Assembly (NCBI RefSeq): GCF_001434665.1
Contig: NZ_AZDG01000001.1
Location: 163,885-227,884 of the forward strand
DNA from: Companilactobacillus tucceti DSM 20183
GTDB taxonomy: Bacteria; Bacillota; Bacilli; Lactobacillales; Lactobacillaceae
Direction of reading: 5' to 3'
Length of the DNA stretch: 64,000 bases
The notes under the pieces are model-generated. The model had not been told where the DNA came from and searched no databases. It saw only the letters and a program-made list of their open reading frames with translations. Below are positions 25,908 through 35,545 of the stretch, piece after piece (within the stretch, counting starts at the first letter, position 1; each line of letters starts with the position of its first letter). Position numbers and translations under genes: made by a program.

Positions 25908-26570
25908 ATGAAAAAATTTTTCTCGATCTTTGGGACGATTTTATTATTATTGATTGCCTTAGCATTGATTTTTAATGAGCCAATCAAGGAATATGCCGTT
26001 AATTACATGGCAGAACAACATATGAGTTCTTTGACCGCAAAAAAGGTTAAAGCAAATGAGAAGAAAAAGGGTCAATATGACTTCAAAAAAGTCAAGCCAA
26101 TAAGTGCATCACAAGTGGCCAAAGCTTCTGTAAAAAATACTGCTGCTCCGATTGGAAAGATGGCGGTACCTTCAGTTGGATTGTATCTTCCTATTGTAAA
26201 GGGATTAAGTGATGATGCACTTTCTACCGGTGGTGGAACAATGAAGGAACATGAAAAAATGGGTAAGCTCAATTATGCATTAGCTGGCCATTATATGACG
26301 CAAAACGGGGCACTATTTTCACCTTTGGAAAATGTTCAGCTAGGTGATCTAGCTTATATAACTAATATGAAGAAAGTTTATGTCTATAAAGTTTTCTATA
26401 AAAAAATAGTTGCTCCAACTGCTGTTTATTTATTGGATGATGATGAACATAAAGTCTTGTTAACTTTGATAACTTGTGCAGATGGTGGAACTAATCGCTG
26501 GGCTATTCAAGCTTCGTTGGTAAGAACTCTTCCAGCAAATAAAACCACGTTAGCCACATTTTCAAAATAA
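25908..26570 (+). CDS. srtA: Class A sortase
   Basis: About 220 residues from ATG 25908 (ATG 25899 is an alternative; both ribosome binding sites are weak). An N-terminal membrane anchor (IFGTILLLLIALALIF) is followed by the sortase barrel. The catalytic triad is visible: His in YALAGHYM, Cys in TLITCADGG, Arg in TNRWAIQ. It anchors LPxTG-type proteins to peptidoglycan outside the membrane. It has its own terminator. Confidence 0.93.
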   Translation: MKKFFSIFGTILLLLIALALIFNEPIKEYAVNYMAEQHMSSLTAKKVKANEKKKGQYDFKKVKPISASQVAKASVKNTAAPIGKMAVPSVGLYLPIVKGLSDDALSTGGGTMKEHEKMGKLNYALAGHYMTQNGALFSPLENVQLGDLAYITNMKKVYVYKVFYKKIVAPTAVYLLDDDEHKVLLTLITCADGGTNRWAIQASLVRTLPANKTTLATFSK

Positions 26571-26591
26571 GCCGATTAGGCTTATTTTTTT
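26566..26591 (+). terminator. Terminator after sortase gene
   Basis: AATAAGCC pairs with GGCTTATT around GATTA, followed by a T-run. It overlaps the sortase stop codon. Confidence 0.9.
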
Positions 26592-26630
26592 GTTTTCTTA
26601 ATATATAATAAAGTAATAGTAGGTGATGTA

Positions 26631-28940
26631 TTGGTTTCTAAAAACTGGATAAAAAGAAAAGAATTATCGCCAAATGAAATTGACGATTTTTCAAAAAAAC
26701 ATAAATATAATAAAATTCTGTCTGAATTACTATTAGAACGTGATTTGACCGATGAACCAAAATTAGAGGAATTCTTAAACGCTGATATAAGTCGATTGCA
26801 AGATCCATTTGGATTACATGATATGGATAAGGCTCTAGAAATCATCGATGAGGCTGTTGAAACAAATAGTAAAATAGCTATTTATGGTGATTACGATGCT
26901 GATGGAGTAACAAGTACCTCAATTATGAAATTGACGCTAAAAAAACTTGGTATTGATCCAATATTCTACATTCCGGATCGCTTTAAAGATGGTTATGGCC
27001 CAAATCTTGACGTTTATAAATTTTTAGCTGAGCAGAATATTGATTTACTTATTACGGTTGATAATGGTGTTAGTGGTAAAGACGAAATTAAATATCTAAA
27101 AGATCAGGGTATTAAAGTAATCGTAACTGACCACCATGATTTGCCAAAGGAGTTGCCAGAGGCAGATGCTATCGTGCACCCAACAATCCCAGGTGCGGAA
27201 TATGTTTGTCCTTATCTTTCTGGAGCTGGCGTGGCATTCAAAATTGCAGATGCTTTATTGGGCGATGACGCATTGGAATTGATTGATCTGGCCGCCATTG
27301 GTACAGTTGCTGATTCAGTTCCATTGTTGGGCGAAAATCGTGTGATCGTTACCGAAGGTTTAAAGAGAATGTCTCAAAATAACCATGTTGGCTTAAGTGA
27401 ATTAATCAAAAAATGTAAGTTGAAGATCAACAACATGAGCGAAGAAGATATTGGATTTAAACTAGCTCCCAGGATCAACGCTTTAGGAAGATTAGCTAAT
27501 GCTTCATCAGGTGTTGAATTATTAACAACAGGAGATGCTAGTTTTGCAAAAGAAATAGTTGATGAAACTGAAGAAATAAATAAAGAACGACAAGGTATTG
27601 TTTCGAAAGTTTATGATGATGCACAATCTCAAGTTGAAGAGCAAAAAGATAATGGTGTTTTAGTGTTAAGTGGAAAAGACTGGCATCAAGGTATATTAGG
27701 AATTGTAGCTAGTCGAGTGGTCGAACAGACACATAAACCTACGTTAGTTCTTCAATTAGATGGTGATTCAGGTATTTATAAAGGATCAGGACGTAGTCCA
27801 GAAGGATTCAATCTGTTCACTGCGTTAGATAATTATCGTGATATGTTTGTGGCGTTTGGTGGACATGCTCAAGCTTGCGGGTTTTCAGTTGAGGAGAGTA
27901 AATTAAACGAACTAACTGAAAAATTACAATCAGAGACAAGTAAACAAGACTTTGATGTCAATGGATCTGTTGATGAAGTTTTTGATTTGGAATTAAATAT
28001 TTCTGACTTAGATTTTGATTTGATAAAAACAATATCTAACCTAGCACCGTTTGGTATGGGTAATCCTAAACCAGTTATTAAGCTGAAAAATGTTGGCCTC
28101 AATCAAATCCAGTCGATCGGTAAAGATGGTACTCATTTAAAGGTGAAAGTAACCGCTAATAATCATCAAGTAGATGCCATAGGTTTTGGAATGTATCAAA
28201 AAGCAAAGAATCTCCCAACAAATATTTGTGATGTTTACGGTGAATTAGGTGTAAATGAATGGGCTGGTCGCAAAAATTTACAGCTGATGATTGATGACTT
28301 TGAAGTATCAGCTGAGGGTCAAAAGATGGCTCAACTTAAGTCAATTTATTTGGATTATCGTAATAAACGAATAGCTCCATCAATATTGGATAAATTCGAT
28401 AGTGTTGTTTTCTTTAATAAGACATATTATGAAGTAGTTAAGAGGCATGATGCCAAGGCAAAATTAGTAATGTATGATCAGGATTGTAGCGGTGAAAATA
28501 TTCTAATCTATGATCGTCCTCATGATATTGAATTATTTAAGAATTTTATTAAGAAAAATAAAACTAAACATACGGCGTTATATTTCCACACTGATTTAAA
28601 TAGTAGATATTTCACTCCGGATATGGATAAGATGAAGATGTTCCTTAAATATCTATATACACATCAAAATATCGAAGAAAATGATATGCAGATGGTTGCA
28701 GATTATTTAAAAATACAAAAAAGTGATATAGATTTCTATTTAAAAGTGTTTTTTGAGTTAGATTTTGTTAAAATAGTAAATGGTTTTGTTGAAAAAGCTA
28801 ATGCTTCAAAACAACGTGAATTAACTGAATCTCCGACTTATTTAAAGAGATTAAAACGTAATGATGTTGAAAAAATATTAATTGAGTCTGACTTAGGCAG
28901 TCTTTTATCGTGGATGAGTGAGTATGATTGCCATAGCTAG
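26631..28940 (+). CDS. recJ: Single-stranded-DNA exonuclease RecJ
   Basis: 769 residues from TTG 26631 following AGGTGA. The 5'-3' ssDNA exonuclease acts in recombination and mismatch repair. DHH-family motifs: IYGDYDADGVTS, VTVDNG-type strand LLITVDNGVSG, VTDHHDLP, and the DHHA1 region with GRSPEGFN and FGGHAQACG. The Firmicute C-terminal extension is present. The apt gene follows closely, a common Lactobacillales arrangement. Confidence 0.96.
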   Translation: MVSKNWIKRKELSPNEIDDFSKKHKYNKILSELLLERDLTDEPKLEEFLNADISRLQDPFGLHDMDKALEIIDEAVETNSKIAIYGDYDADGVTSTSIMKLTLKKLGIDPIFYIPDRFKDGYGPNLDVYKFLAEQNIDLLITVDNGVSGKDEIKYLKDQGIKVIVTDHHDLPKELPEADAIVHPTIPGAEYVCPYLSGAGVAFKIADALLGDDALELIDLAAIGTVADSVPLLGENRVIVTEGLKRMSQNNHVGLSELIKKCKLKINNMSEEDIGFKLAPRINALGRLANASSGVELLTTGDASFAKEIVDETEEINKERQGIVSKVYDDAQSQVEEQKDNGVLVLSGKDWHQGILGIVASRVVEQTHKPTLVLQLDGDSGIYKGSGRSPEGFNLFTALDNYRDMFVAFGGHAQACGFSVEESKLNELTEKLQSETSKQDFDVNGSVDEVFDLELNISDLDFDLIKTISNLAPFGMGNPKPVIKLKNVGLNQIQSIGKDGTHLKVKVTANNHQVDAIGFGMYQKAKNLPTNICDVYGELGVNEWAGRKNLQLMIDDFEVSAEGQKMAQLKSIYLDYRNKRIAPSILDKFDSVVFFNKTYYEVVKRHDAKAKLVMYDQDCSGENILIYDRPHDIELFKNFIKKNKTKHTALYFHTDLNSRYFTPDMDKMKMFLKYLYTHQNIEENDMQMVADYLKIQKSDIDFYLKVFFELDFVKIVNGFVEKANASKQRELTESPTYLKRLKRNDVEKILIESDLGSLLSWMSEYDCHS

Positions 28941-28960
28941 ATTGAATGGAGAAATTTAAG

Positions 28961-29479
28961 ATGGATATTGATTTTAAGAAATATGTTGCTGATGTTCCGG
29001 ATTTCCCAGAACCAGGTGTACTATTTCGTGACATTTCACCATTGATGTTAGACGGCAAAGCTTACGCTGCTGCTACTGATAAAATAGTTGAGTATGCCAA
29101 AAGCCGTGGGGCTGAAATGATTGCAGGACCTGAGGCTCGTGGATTTATTGTTGGCTGTCCAGTGGCTTACAGATTGGGAACTGGTTTTGCTCCAGCTCGC
29201 AAAAAAGGTAAGTTACCTCGTGAGACAGTTTCTGTTACTTACGACCTAGAATATGGTCAAGGCTCTTTGTATATGCAAAAGGACTCGATCAAGCCAGGTC
29301 AAAAAGTATTAGTTGTTGATGATTTAATGGCAATTGGTGGCACATTAGCCGCTACGATCGACCTTGTTGAAAAATTGGGCGGAGAAGTTGTCGGAACAGC
29401 ATTTTTAATTGAATTGAAGGACCTACATGGTCGTGATAAAATCAAAGGGTACGACATGTTCACTTTGATGCAATATTAA
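28961..29479 (+). CDS. apt: Adenine phosphoribosyltransferase
   Basis: 172 residues from ATG 28961, with TGGAGA just upstream. An ATG at 28946 lacks a site. It converts adenine plus PRPP to AMP in purine salvage. PRPP-binding motif [13 protein letters not shown] and the Apt features [11 protein letters not shown] and AGPEARGFI are visible. Probably co-transcribed with recJ. Confidence 0.96.
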   Translation: MDIDFKKYVADVPDFPEPGVLFRDISPLMLDGKAYAAATDKIVEYAKSRGAEMIAGPEARGFIVGCPVAYRLGTGFAPARKKGKLPRETVSVTYDLEYGQGSLYMQKDSIKPGQKVLVVDDLMAIGGTLAATIDLVEKLGGEVVGTAFLIELKDLHGRDKIKGYDMFTLMQY

Positions 29480-29502
29480 TAGCGGGCTAATGCCCTTATT
29501 AT

Positions 29503-29590
29503 GGAGAGTTGGCAGAGTGGTAATGCACCGGACTCGAAATCCGGCGAACCCGTTAGTTCGGGCGCGCAGGTTCAAATCCTGTACTCTCCT
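29503..29590 (+). tRNA. tRNA-Ser (anticodon CGA)
   Basis: Acceptor GGAGAGT/ACTCTCC, anticodon stem-loop CCGGA-CTCGAAA-TCCGG with anticodon CGA, a long class II variable arm (GAACCCGTTAGTTCGGGC) and T-loop TTCAAAT. It reads UCG serine codons. CCA is not encoded. Confidence 0.96.
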
Positions 29591-29625
29591 TAAATTGAAT
29601 AGAATAGAACGGAAGTTCGTAAAAT

Positions 29626-29666
29626 AAAAAGTGGGAAAGCTGTTATATTAGCTTTCTCACTTTTTT
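29626..29666 (+). terminator. Terminator after tRNA-Ser
   Basis: AAAGTGGGAAAGCT pairs with AGCTTTCTCACTTT, with six T after it. Short GAATAGAATAGAA repeats flank it on both sides. Confidence 0.88.
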
Positions 29667-29753
29667 GTTTTGTAAAGAATAGAATAGAAAGTAAAAACGT
29701 TTTGCATATAATTTTGCACGTCTAAGACTTAGATTTATTTTTGCGGTGGACTG

Positions 29754-30616
29754 TTACTGTATTTGTCCTTGCCATGATAAATTATTGAAACCAACGGTAA
29801 CATTTATTCCATCATGTTTAAGACCGACACCTATTCTTAATTGTGCGTTTTGTCCTTCTGTCAATGTATCAGGGATGCCATTATCACGATTAGATGATTG
29901 GGTGCCGATAGTTCCATTAGAATCAGCTACAGATAATTCAGAACCGTCAAAATCATCGAGTGGTACAGTACCTTTGATAGCGGTAACAGTATAGTTAACT
30001 AGCACATACTGTTTCATACCCTCATAATTATGAGAAATATCAGTAACCATATCATTGTTTGCGTCTACTTTTTGTACAGAATCAATTTGTATTTGTGCTA
30101 CTAAATTACCCTTACCAACCATATCACTTTGACCAAATATCATTGTTTTTTTAGAACTATCATTTGAAGATGAAGAACTCTCGTTATTTGGTGAGCTTGA
30201 TTTATTATTGTCTAAAAGTTCATCTGTATTGGTCCTAAATGGTTTTACAGTTAATATTTTTGACTTTTTATATCCATTTAAGAAAACTGTCAATTTGTAT
30301 TTTCCAGAATAATACAACGTTAATGTTTCATCACCTGACTCAGCTTTTTTAGTGCCCATTTTAGTATTATTTGACATATCAATTACAGTGTATTTATTAC
30401 CTGGATTAGTGTGAAAATTAAATTTTGCTTCGACTTTTTTATTTAACGTTACCCTAGAATTATCTACTTTAAGAAATGGTTTTTCGTTGCTTTTAATATT
30501 TTGAAAAATAGAAAATAAAAAATAAATTCCAACTATGATAAGTAACCATATCCACCATTTTTTGTAGAACGTTTTTTCCGTTTTCTGTTCATTCGCAATC
30601 TTGATCCAGTTTCCAT
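29754..30616 (-). CDS. Membrane-anchored DUF4352-like surface protein, probable frameshift near start
   Basis: The main frame is open from 30671 down to the stop at 29754 but contains no ATG, GTG or TTG before residue Met at 30377. That Met lies inside the extracellular domain. The open region upstream encodes a basic stretch and a membrane helix (FYKKWWIWLLIIVGIYFLF) like that of the neighbouring gene (FYKKIWFIILMIF). A good start, AGGGGAT then ATG 30616, is in the other frame and would join by a -1 shift at an A_AAA_AAT run. The Ser/Asn-rich linker and C-terminal domain (VLVNYTVTAIKG, LRIGVGL) resemble DUF4352 proteins. A mutation, sequencing error or programmed slippage are all possible. 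Confidence 0.6.
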
Positions 30617-30639
30617 ATTTATCCCCTAAATAATTAAGC

Positions 30640-31263
30640 TTATTTTTGCCATTTGAATTCTTTAAAATTAGTCATTTTAGATCTACCAGTGTAGTTACCA
30701 TCTTCATAGACTATGGTGTTCATTCCGTCCTTATATTTATAAGATTTTTTTGTATTTGTTTCAGATAAGATTTCAATAATTATATTTTGAGCTTTCAATG
30801 CCACCTCTGATTTATTAGAATTGGATAATGTGTCAAATTCCGTAATCATATATACGTCAATTCTATCAGAGTCAACTTGTTTAATTTTTGCTATATACGT
30901 TGACCAGCTGAAATTCTCATTAGGAGTTCCAGTGTCAGTTGGTTTACCATTTTCGTCTAAACTACCATTAGCAAATCCTTGATCTTGCTTTAAAATTTTA
31001 GCAGCATATTCGTTGGTTTCAGAGTATTTGGAAACACGTTTTTTACTTTTTAATTTAGGTTTCTTAGGCTCAGATTTTTTTATTTCAGTTTTTTGTTCAG
31101 ATTGATGGTTATCAGTTTTCTTTTTTGGTGACACTATTGTGAATAGTGACATTACTATAAATATCATTAATATGATAAACCAGATCTTTTTATAAAATGG
31201 TTTTTTCGATTTTTTTCTGCGTCGATGTATTTCTGATCTAGAATGAAACTGATTATTATTCAT
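30640..31263 (-). CDS. Membrane-anchored hypothetical surface protein
   Basis: 207 residues from ATG 31263 behind AGGGGG. A very basic N-terminal segment, one membrane helix (residues about 27-44), a Lys/Glu-rich linker, and an extracellular domain of about 120 residues with alternating polar beta-type pattern and no motif I recognise. It ends 24 nt before the start of the next surface gene, so the two probably form an operon. They share the FYKK-plus-helix anchor, suggesting common origin of that part. Confidence 0.75.
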   Translation of the reverse strand: MNNNQFHSRSEIHRRRKKSKKPFYKKIWFIILMIFIVMSLFTIVSPKKKTDNHQSEQKTEIKKSEPKKPKLKSKKRVSKYSETNEYAAKILKQDQGFANGSLDENGKPTDTGTPNENFSWSTYIAKIKQVDSDRIDVYMITEFDTLSNSNKSEVALKAQNIIIEILSETNTKKSYKYKDGMNTIVYEDGNYTGRSKMTNFKEFKWQK

Positions 31264-31643
31264 ATTTATAACCCCCTGATAGTGAAATTATATCAAATAT
31301 GACAACTCATAAGTGGTACTGCAACTATTTTTTGGGACAATAAAGGTACTTATTTTGTTGGGTTATCGTAAGGTTCCCCTTTATGGGACATATTTCTAAT
31401 AATCCATCTAATTGTTTAAGAGTATCCATAACAAAGATTCCATAGTATCTTTGGATGACTTGATATTTTATATGTAATTATTTCGATATTAAAAATGTCT
31501 AATATTGAGGACAAAAAGCATATCTGTGCAAGTGACAAGTGTGTAATATCAGTATCAAATTATATACTCAGTATTCATCACTTATTTTTTATATATTCAC
31601 TAAGTGTTATGATTCTAACTGCATAGATTAAACTGGAGGTAAC
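31264..31643. other. 380-bp intergenic region, no gene supported
   Basis: AT-rich gap between a leftward and a rightward gene. I see promoter-like sequence for both and no reliable hairpin or reading frame with a ribosome binding site. A segment at 31314-31370 vaguely recalls an IS3-type end but lacks a partner. Confidence 0.5.
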
Positions 31644-32255
31644 ATGGTAATTAAAATCCAAGAATTAAAAAAGCAAGACTTGTCCAAGCTAGCAAGTTTT
31701 TCAGCAGTAGGAATGAATTTTGATAGATATACTGATTCTAAAATTGCTGAAAAATTGTATGCCGAATATTTTGTTCGAGATGCCTGGATCAATTCAACCG
31801 TTGCTATTGCAGCTTATGATGAAGATGAACTTTGCGGAGCAATAATGGCTAAATTTGATAATGAAGTAATTCTAGGCCAAAGTATTTTTGATAGATTTTA
31901 TGTAGATTCGTTCAAGAAAGCTATGGGATTAGTATTTGATCGAAATTCTAATGTATATGAACAGATAAATCAGACTATGTTGAATAATTTAGAAATTAAT
32001 TTACATATGGATGGTGAAATACTTTTGTTTGCAGTTGATCCTAAACAAAATAGCAAAGGTATCGGAACAAGATTATTAAATGAATTGGAAAATCAATATT
32101 CTGGTAAACAAATATACTTGTTTACTGACAGTAATTGTTCATATCAATTTTATCAACACCGAGGATTTAATCAGGCAGATGCCAGAAGAATGGTGGAACC
32201 TGGAAGAAACAATGGCGACAAAATGACGTGCTTCTTATTTAATAAACAACTTTAA
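31644..32255 (+). CDS. GNAT-family N-acetyltransferase
   Basis: 203 residues starting behind CTGGAGG. The acetyl-CoA motif KGIGTRLLNELENQ and the downstream SYQFYQHRGF mark the C-terminal GNAT fold. The N-terminal half is specific to this protein. Substrate unknown. Fifteen bases separate it from the methionine aminopeptidase gene, so they may be co-transcribed. Confidence 0.87.
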   Translation: MVIKIQELKKQDLSKLASFSAVGMNFDRYTDSKIAEKLYAEYFVRDAWINSTVAIAAYDEDELCGAIMAKFDNEVILGQSIFDRFYVDSFKKAMGLVFDRNSNVYEQINQTMLNNLEINLHMDGEILLFAVDPKQNSKGIGTRLLNELENQYSGKQIYLFTDSNCSYQFYQHRGFNQADARRMVEPGRNNGDKMTCFLFNKQL

Positions 32256-32269
32256 AGGGGGATTTTGGA

Positions 32270-33052
32270 TTGATAACATTAAAATCAGATAGAGAAATAA
32301 AGGGTATGGAAAAAGCTGGCGAAATCTTAACTGGCTTATTTCATGAATTAGAAGACTACATTAAACCAGGTATGAGTACGTGGGAGATCGATAAGTTTTC
32401 ATATGAATATATTGTTGGTCATAACGCTACTCCAGGTGAATTGAATTTTGAAGGATATAAGTATTCGACTTGTATAAGTGTCAATGACATGATTTGTCAT
32501 GGATGTCCAAGTAAGGATATTATTGTAAAAGATGGGGACCTGATAAAATTAGATACAGTTATTGAGTTTGATGGCTATTTAAGTGATGCTTGCCATGCTA
32601 TTGTTGTTGGTAATGCTTCACCAGAAGTGCAAAAACTAATGGACGTAACTTTAAAATCGCTGTATTTAGGTATTGATCAAGCTGTTGTCGGTAATAGAAT
32701 TGGCGATATTGGAAATGCAATTCAAACTTATGCAGAGAATTTAGGTTATGGGGTCGTACGAGATTATATTGGACACGGAATCGGACCAACTATGCACGAA
32801 TTACCTGATGTTCCACACTACGGAAAGCCAGGACATGGGACTCGTTTAAAGGCCGGAATGACTATTACGATTGAACCGATGATAAATGTCGGTGATTTTA
32901 GATGCAGTGACCCAGCAGAAGATGGTTGGACGATTTATACGGTGGATGGAAGTTTAAGTTGCCAATATGAACATACTATTGTAATTACTGATAATGGACC
33001 TAAGATCTTAACATCATTTGATAAAACAAGGGATGCTAAATATTTGTATTAA
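32270..33052 (+). CDS. map: Type I methionyl aminopeptidase
   Basis: 260 residues from TTG 32270 after AAAGGGGGAT. It removes N-terminal Met from nascent proteins. The metal-ligand segments are all present: LDTVIEFDGYLSD (two Asp), GHGIGPTMHE (His), TITIEPM (Glu) and QYEHTIVIT (Glu). The sequence CISVNDMICHGCP replaces the more common CVSVNEVVCHGIP. The final tail is longer than in the shortest family members. It may be an accessory paralogue of the housekeeping enzyme. Confidence 0.94.
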   Translation: MITLKSDREIKGMEKAGEILTGLFHELEDYIKPGMSTWEIDKFSYEYIVGHNATPGELNFEGYKYSTCISVNDMICHGCPSKDIIVKDGDLIKLDTVIEFDGYLSDACHAIVVGNASPEVQKLMDVTLKSLYLGIDQAVVGNRIGDIGNAIQTYAENLGYGVVRDYIGHGIGPTMHELPDVPHYGKPGHGTRLKAGMTITIEPMINVGDFRCSDPAEDGWTIYTVDGSLSCQYEHTIVITDNGPKILTSFDKTRDAKYLY

Positions 33053-33084
33053 AGAGTTTCTGAATAATACTCAGAAGCTTTTTT
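33053..33084 (+). terminator. Terminator after map
   Basis: AGTTTCTGA pairs with TCAGAAGCT around a short loop, followed by six T. Confidence 0.8.
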
Positions 33085-33146
33085 ATTTGCAAAGCTGTAA
33101 CAAATAAAGTAACATGTAATTATCAACTTTTGAGGAGTTGTTAAAT

Positions 33147-34004
33147 ATGAAATATTTTATTACTGGTGTAACCGGTCATTTAGGATCACAAATTTTAAAA
33201 GAAGTAATGAAACTCGTTCCTGTATCTAATATAAGTGTTGGGGTACATACTGTAAGTAAAGCTCAGAATTTATCTGATAAAGGGTTAGAAGTTTTACCAG
33301 TTGATTATATGAATGAAGATATGATGATAACTTCTCTAACTAATAAAGATGTTTTTGTTTATGTACCAAGTAAAAGTCATGATAGCTTTAGTCGAGTTAC
33401 AGAATTAGAGAATGTAATAAATGCGGCGGAAAAAGCTAAGGTTGGACATATTTTGGCTATGGGATTTATTGCAGATCAAGAAAACAATCCATTTGATTTG
33501 TCAGCTTTTTATGGTTATTTACCACGTCGCTTAGCAGAGTCTGATTTGAAATTTACTATTATCAAAAACGCCTTGTACGCTGATCCATTAGTTCCATATT
33601 TACCTGAATTAGTTGAAAGAAAAAATGTAATCTATCCAGTAGGTAATCAAGCTTTAACGTTTATTAGTTTGGAAGATAGTGCCAAAGCATTTGCTAAAGT
33701 TGCAACGTCTGATGAACTGAGAAAAGATGGAAAAATATATACTTTAACTCAATCTAGAAATTATACTATGACTGAACTAGCGGGTGTTTTATCCGAAGTG
33801 TCAGGACATGAAATCGGATATCAACCCGTTACATTACAAGAGTTTTCTGATATGTATAACCAAGGTGGAGAAGGCCATATGCTGGGATCTATGTACCATG
33901 CAGGTGCTATGGGACTGCTTGATGTGGTAACTGATGATTTTCAAAAGATAATGGGTACTCCAGCAACTGATCTCAAGTCATTTTTAAAGTCAAAATTAAA
34001 TTAA
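33147..34004 (+). CDS. NAD(P)-binding atypical SDR (NmrA/QOR2-like)
   Basis: 285 residues from ATG 33147 with GAGGAG 9 nt upstream; a TTG at 33138 overlaps that spacing and is less likely. The N-terminal nucleotide motif GVTGHLGSQI (GxxGxxG) and downstream pattern match atypical short-chain reductases of the NmrA or quinone oxidoreductase 2 type, NADPH-dependent or redox sensing. Substrate unknown. Confidence 0.88.
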   Translation: MKYFITGVTGHLGSQILKEVMKLVPVSNISVGVHTVSKAQNLSDKGLEVLPVDYMNEDMMITSLTNKDVFVYVPSKSHDSFSRVTELENVINAAEKAKVGHILAMGFIADQENNPFDLSAFYGYLPRRLAESDLKFTIIKNALYADPLVPYLPELVERKNVIYPVGNQALTFISLEDSAKAFAKVATSDELRKDGKIYTLTQSRNYTMTELAGVLSEVSGHEIGYQPVTLQEFSDMYNQGGEGHMLGSMYHAGAMGLLDVVTDDFQKIMGTPATDLKSFLKSKLN

Positions 34005-34055
34005 AAAAAGTACAGAATATATGATGTTCAACATCAATATATTCTGTACTTTTTA
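34003..34055. terminator. Bidirectional terminator between convergent genes
   Basis: AAAAAGTACAGAATATAT pairs with ATATATTCTGTACTTTTT with A/T-runs on both sides, serving the SDR gene and the TauE gene that converge here. Confidence 0.92.
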
Positions 34056-34796
34056 AATAATCATTTTAATACCCATAAATATAATTAATACTGACATTAA
34101 CGGTTTAACATAAGTGTTAAATTTAATTGGATTTACTTTTGATAATAATCTAGGTGCTACGATAGCTCCGATAATTGCACCGATCATCAAACTGATACCT
34201 ATAGACCAATCAATATTTCCATTCAAATGGAAGATCAATCCAATTGCACTAGTTCCAACTAATACGTATGATGATGTCGCTACGGCTCTCACCATATCGA
34301 GGTTAAGTAATAGTAAACCTGCTAGTATAGGTCCACCACCACTTAGACCAGCAACACCAACCATTAATCCGCTAATGACACCAAATAATGTTGCTTTTAG
34401 ATTGTCAAATTTAGATTTTTTCTTGTTTTTACTTGGGAAAATAAATTGAACTAATATTTGGATACCAAGAATAATTAAAATGATAGCGATTATCCAAGTA
34501 TAGATAATTTTTGGAATGTATGGAGATAATAATGAACCTACAATAGTTGCTGGAATGGCGGCAATAATCATTCTATTTCCTACTTTAAAACGAATATTTC
34601 CGGTTTTGTAATGTCCAATTGATCCGACCACTAAGGATGGAAAAGCAGTGAACAGTGATGTCGCTGCGGCTACTGGTCCACTGAGATGAAATAAACTAGT
34701 TAAAACACCCAGATATAGAGCACCACCTCCACCACCGGTAGATAACACTAATAGTCCTATTAGAAAGCCAATTATTATTAATGATAAATAGGTCAT
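34053..34796 (-). CDS. TauE/SafE-family sulfite or anion exporter
   Basis: 247 residues with seven to eight membrane helices and family motifs GGGGGALYLG near the start and GLSGGGPILAGLL in the second repeat. Members export sulfite, sulfoacetate or other small anions. It is divergent from a TetR regulator, with a 15-bp inverted repeat between them, which suggests inducible export. Substrate unknown. Confidence 0.9.
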   Translation of the reverse strand: MTYLSLIIIGFLIGLLVLSTGGGGGALYLGVLTSLFHLSGPVAAATSLFTAFPSLVVGSIGHYKTGNIRFKVGNRMIIAAIPATIVGSLLSPYIPKIIYTWIIAIILIILGIQILVQFIFPSKNKKKSKFDNLKATLFGVISGLMVGVAGLSGGGPILAGLLLLNLDMVRAVATSSYVLVGTSAIGLIFHLNGNIDWSIGISLMIGAIIGAIVAPRLLSKVNPIKFNTYVKPLMSVLIIFMGIKMII

Positions 34797-34831
34797 GAAT
34801 ACATCTCCTTGCTTACAATTAGTAATTCTAA

Positions 34832-34846
34832 TTTACAAAGTGTAAA
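34832..34846. promoter_or_regulatory. Probable TetR operator between tauE-like gene and regulator
   Basis: TTTACA AAG TGTAAA, a perfect 6-bp inverted repeat with a 3-bp centre, lies in the 73-bp divergent gap just before the TetR ribosome binding site. Extra TTACA/TGTAA half-sites are nearby. Binding is inferred. Confidence 0.6.
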
Positions 34847-34869
34847 ATGTAAAGTGAGGAGTGTCGTTA

Positions 34870-35421
34870 ATGGTACAAAAACGTGATTTATCAAAGCAAA
34901 GAATTATACAAACAGCAAAAAATCTTATTTCAGATAGTGGATCCCAGGCCGCAACATTTGCAAGTATCGCTAAAGCTTTAGATTGTAGAACACAAGCATT
35001 ATATTTTTACTTTAAAAATAGGGATGAATTGAATCAAGCAATAGCACAAAATTATTTATTATCATTAAAAGAAGTCTTAAAGACTGAATGTTTAGGATAT
35101 AGTGGCAAGAATGGACTGATAAAGATGGCAAAAGTCATGCGTGAATATGGGCTTAATAATTTATCATTATCAATTCTTACTATGGAGTCGCTAAATTTAT
35201 CTACTAAAGAATCTTATAAAAATATTGTTGATATCAATTCAATGATGAGAGTATTCATGAAAGGTTTTGTTCAGGATTCAGCCAAAGAGATGACCATTAC
35301 TAGAGGAATTCGCGGATTGGTGATCGGTGAAGTAGTGAGTGAGAGTGTAGGGATGTTTCATAATCCATTAGTTAAGAACACTCAAAGTTTTGAGGAAAAT
35401 CTTCACAAAATAATTGGCTAA
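34870..35421 (+). CDS. TetR/AcrR-family transcriptional regulator
   Basis: 183 residues from ATG 34870, placed 9 nt after GAGGAG. The N-terminal helix-turn-helix shows ATFASIAKALDCRTQALYFYF, then FKNRDELNQAI. The C-terminal half is the ligand domain. It most likely represses the divergent TauE-type exporter and itself. Confidence 0.92.
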   Translation: MVQKRDLSKQRIIQTAKNLISDSGSQAATFASIAKALDCRTQALYFYFKNRDELNQAIAQNYLLSLKEVLKTECLGYSGKNGLIKMAKVMREYGLNNLSLSILTMESLNLSTKESYKNIVDINSMMRVFMKGFVQDSAKEMTITRGIRGLVIGEVVSESVGMFHNPLVKNTQSFEENLHKIIG

Positions 35422-35443
35422 TTTAATGATCTAGTGATTTTTG

Positions 35444-35456
35444 TGTAGCGCTTACA
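35444..35456. promoter_or_regulatory. cre-like element upstream of the dipeptidase gene
   Basis: TGTAGCGCTTACA is one base shorter than a full cre but has the central GCGC and TGTA/TACA ends. It could bind CcpA. Low certainty. Confidence 0.3.
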
Positions 35457-35545
35457 TCGTTGATATAACACATGAGCATGAAAAGTGATTACTCATAAAT
35501 ATCTTAGTATACTGAAGACTAATACGTATTTATGGAGGGTACCCT

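Noticed and set aside
29503..29590. tRNA-Ser as a suppressor tRNA that could read the TGA in the wall hydrolase
   Set aside because: The anticodon is CGA, reading UCG, so it does not decode UGA.
31314..31370. Segment resembling an IS3-family terminal repeat (GGTACTGCAACTATTTTTTGG) in the 380-bp gap
   Set aside because: No matching opposite end, no transposase fragment that I recognise and no target duplication. Kept only as a possible old remnant.
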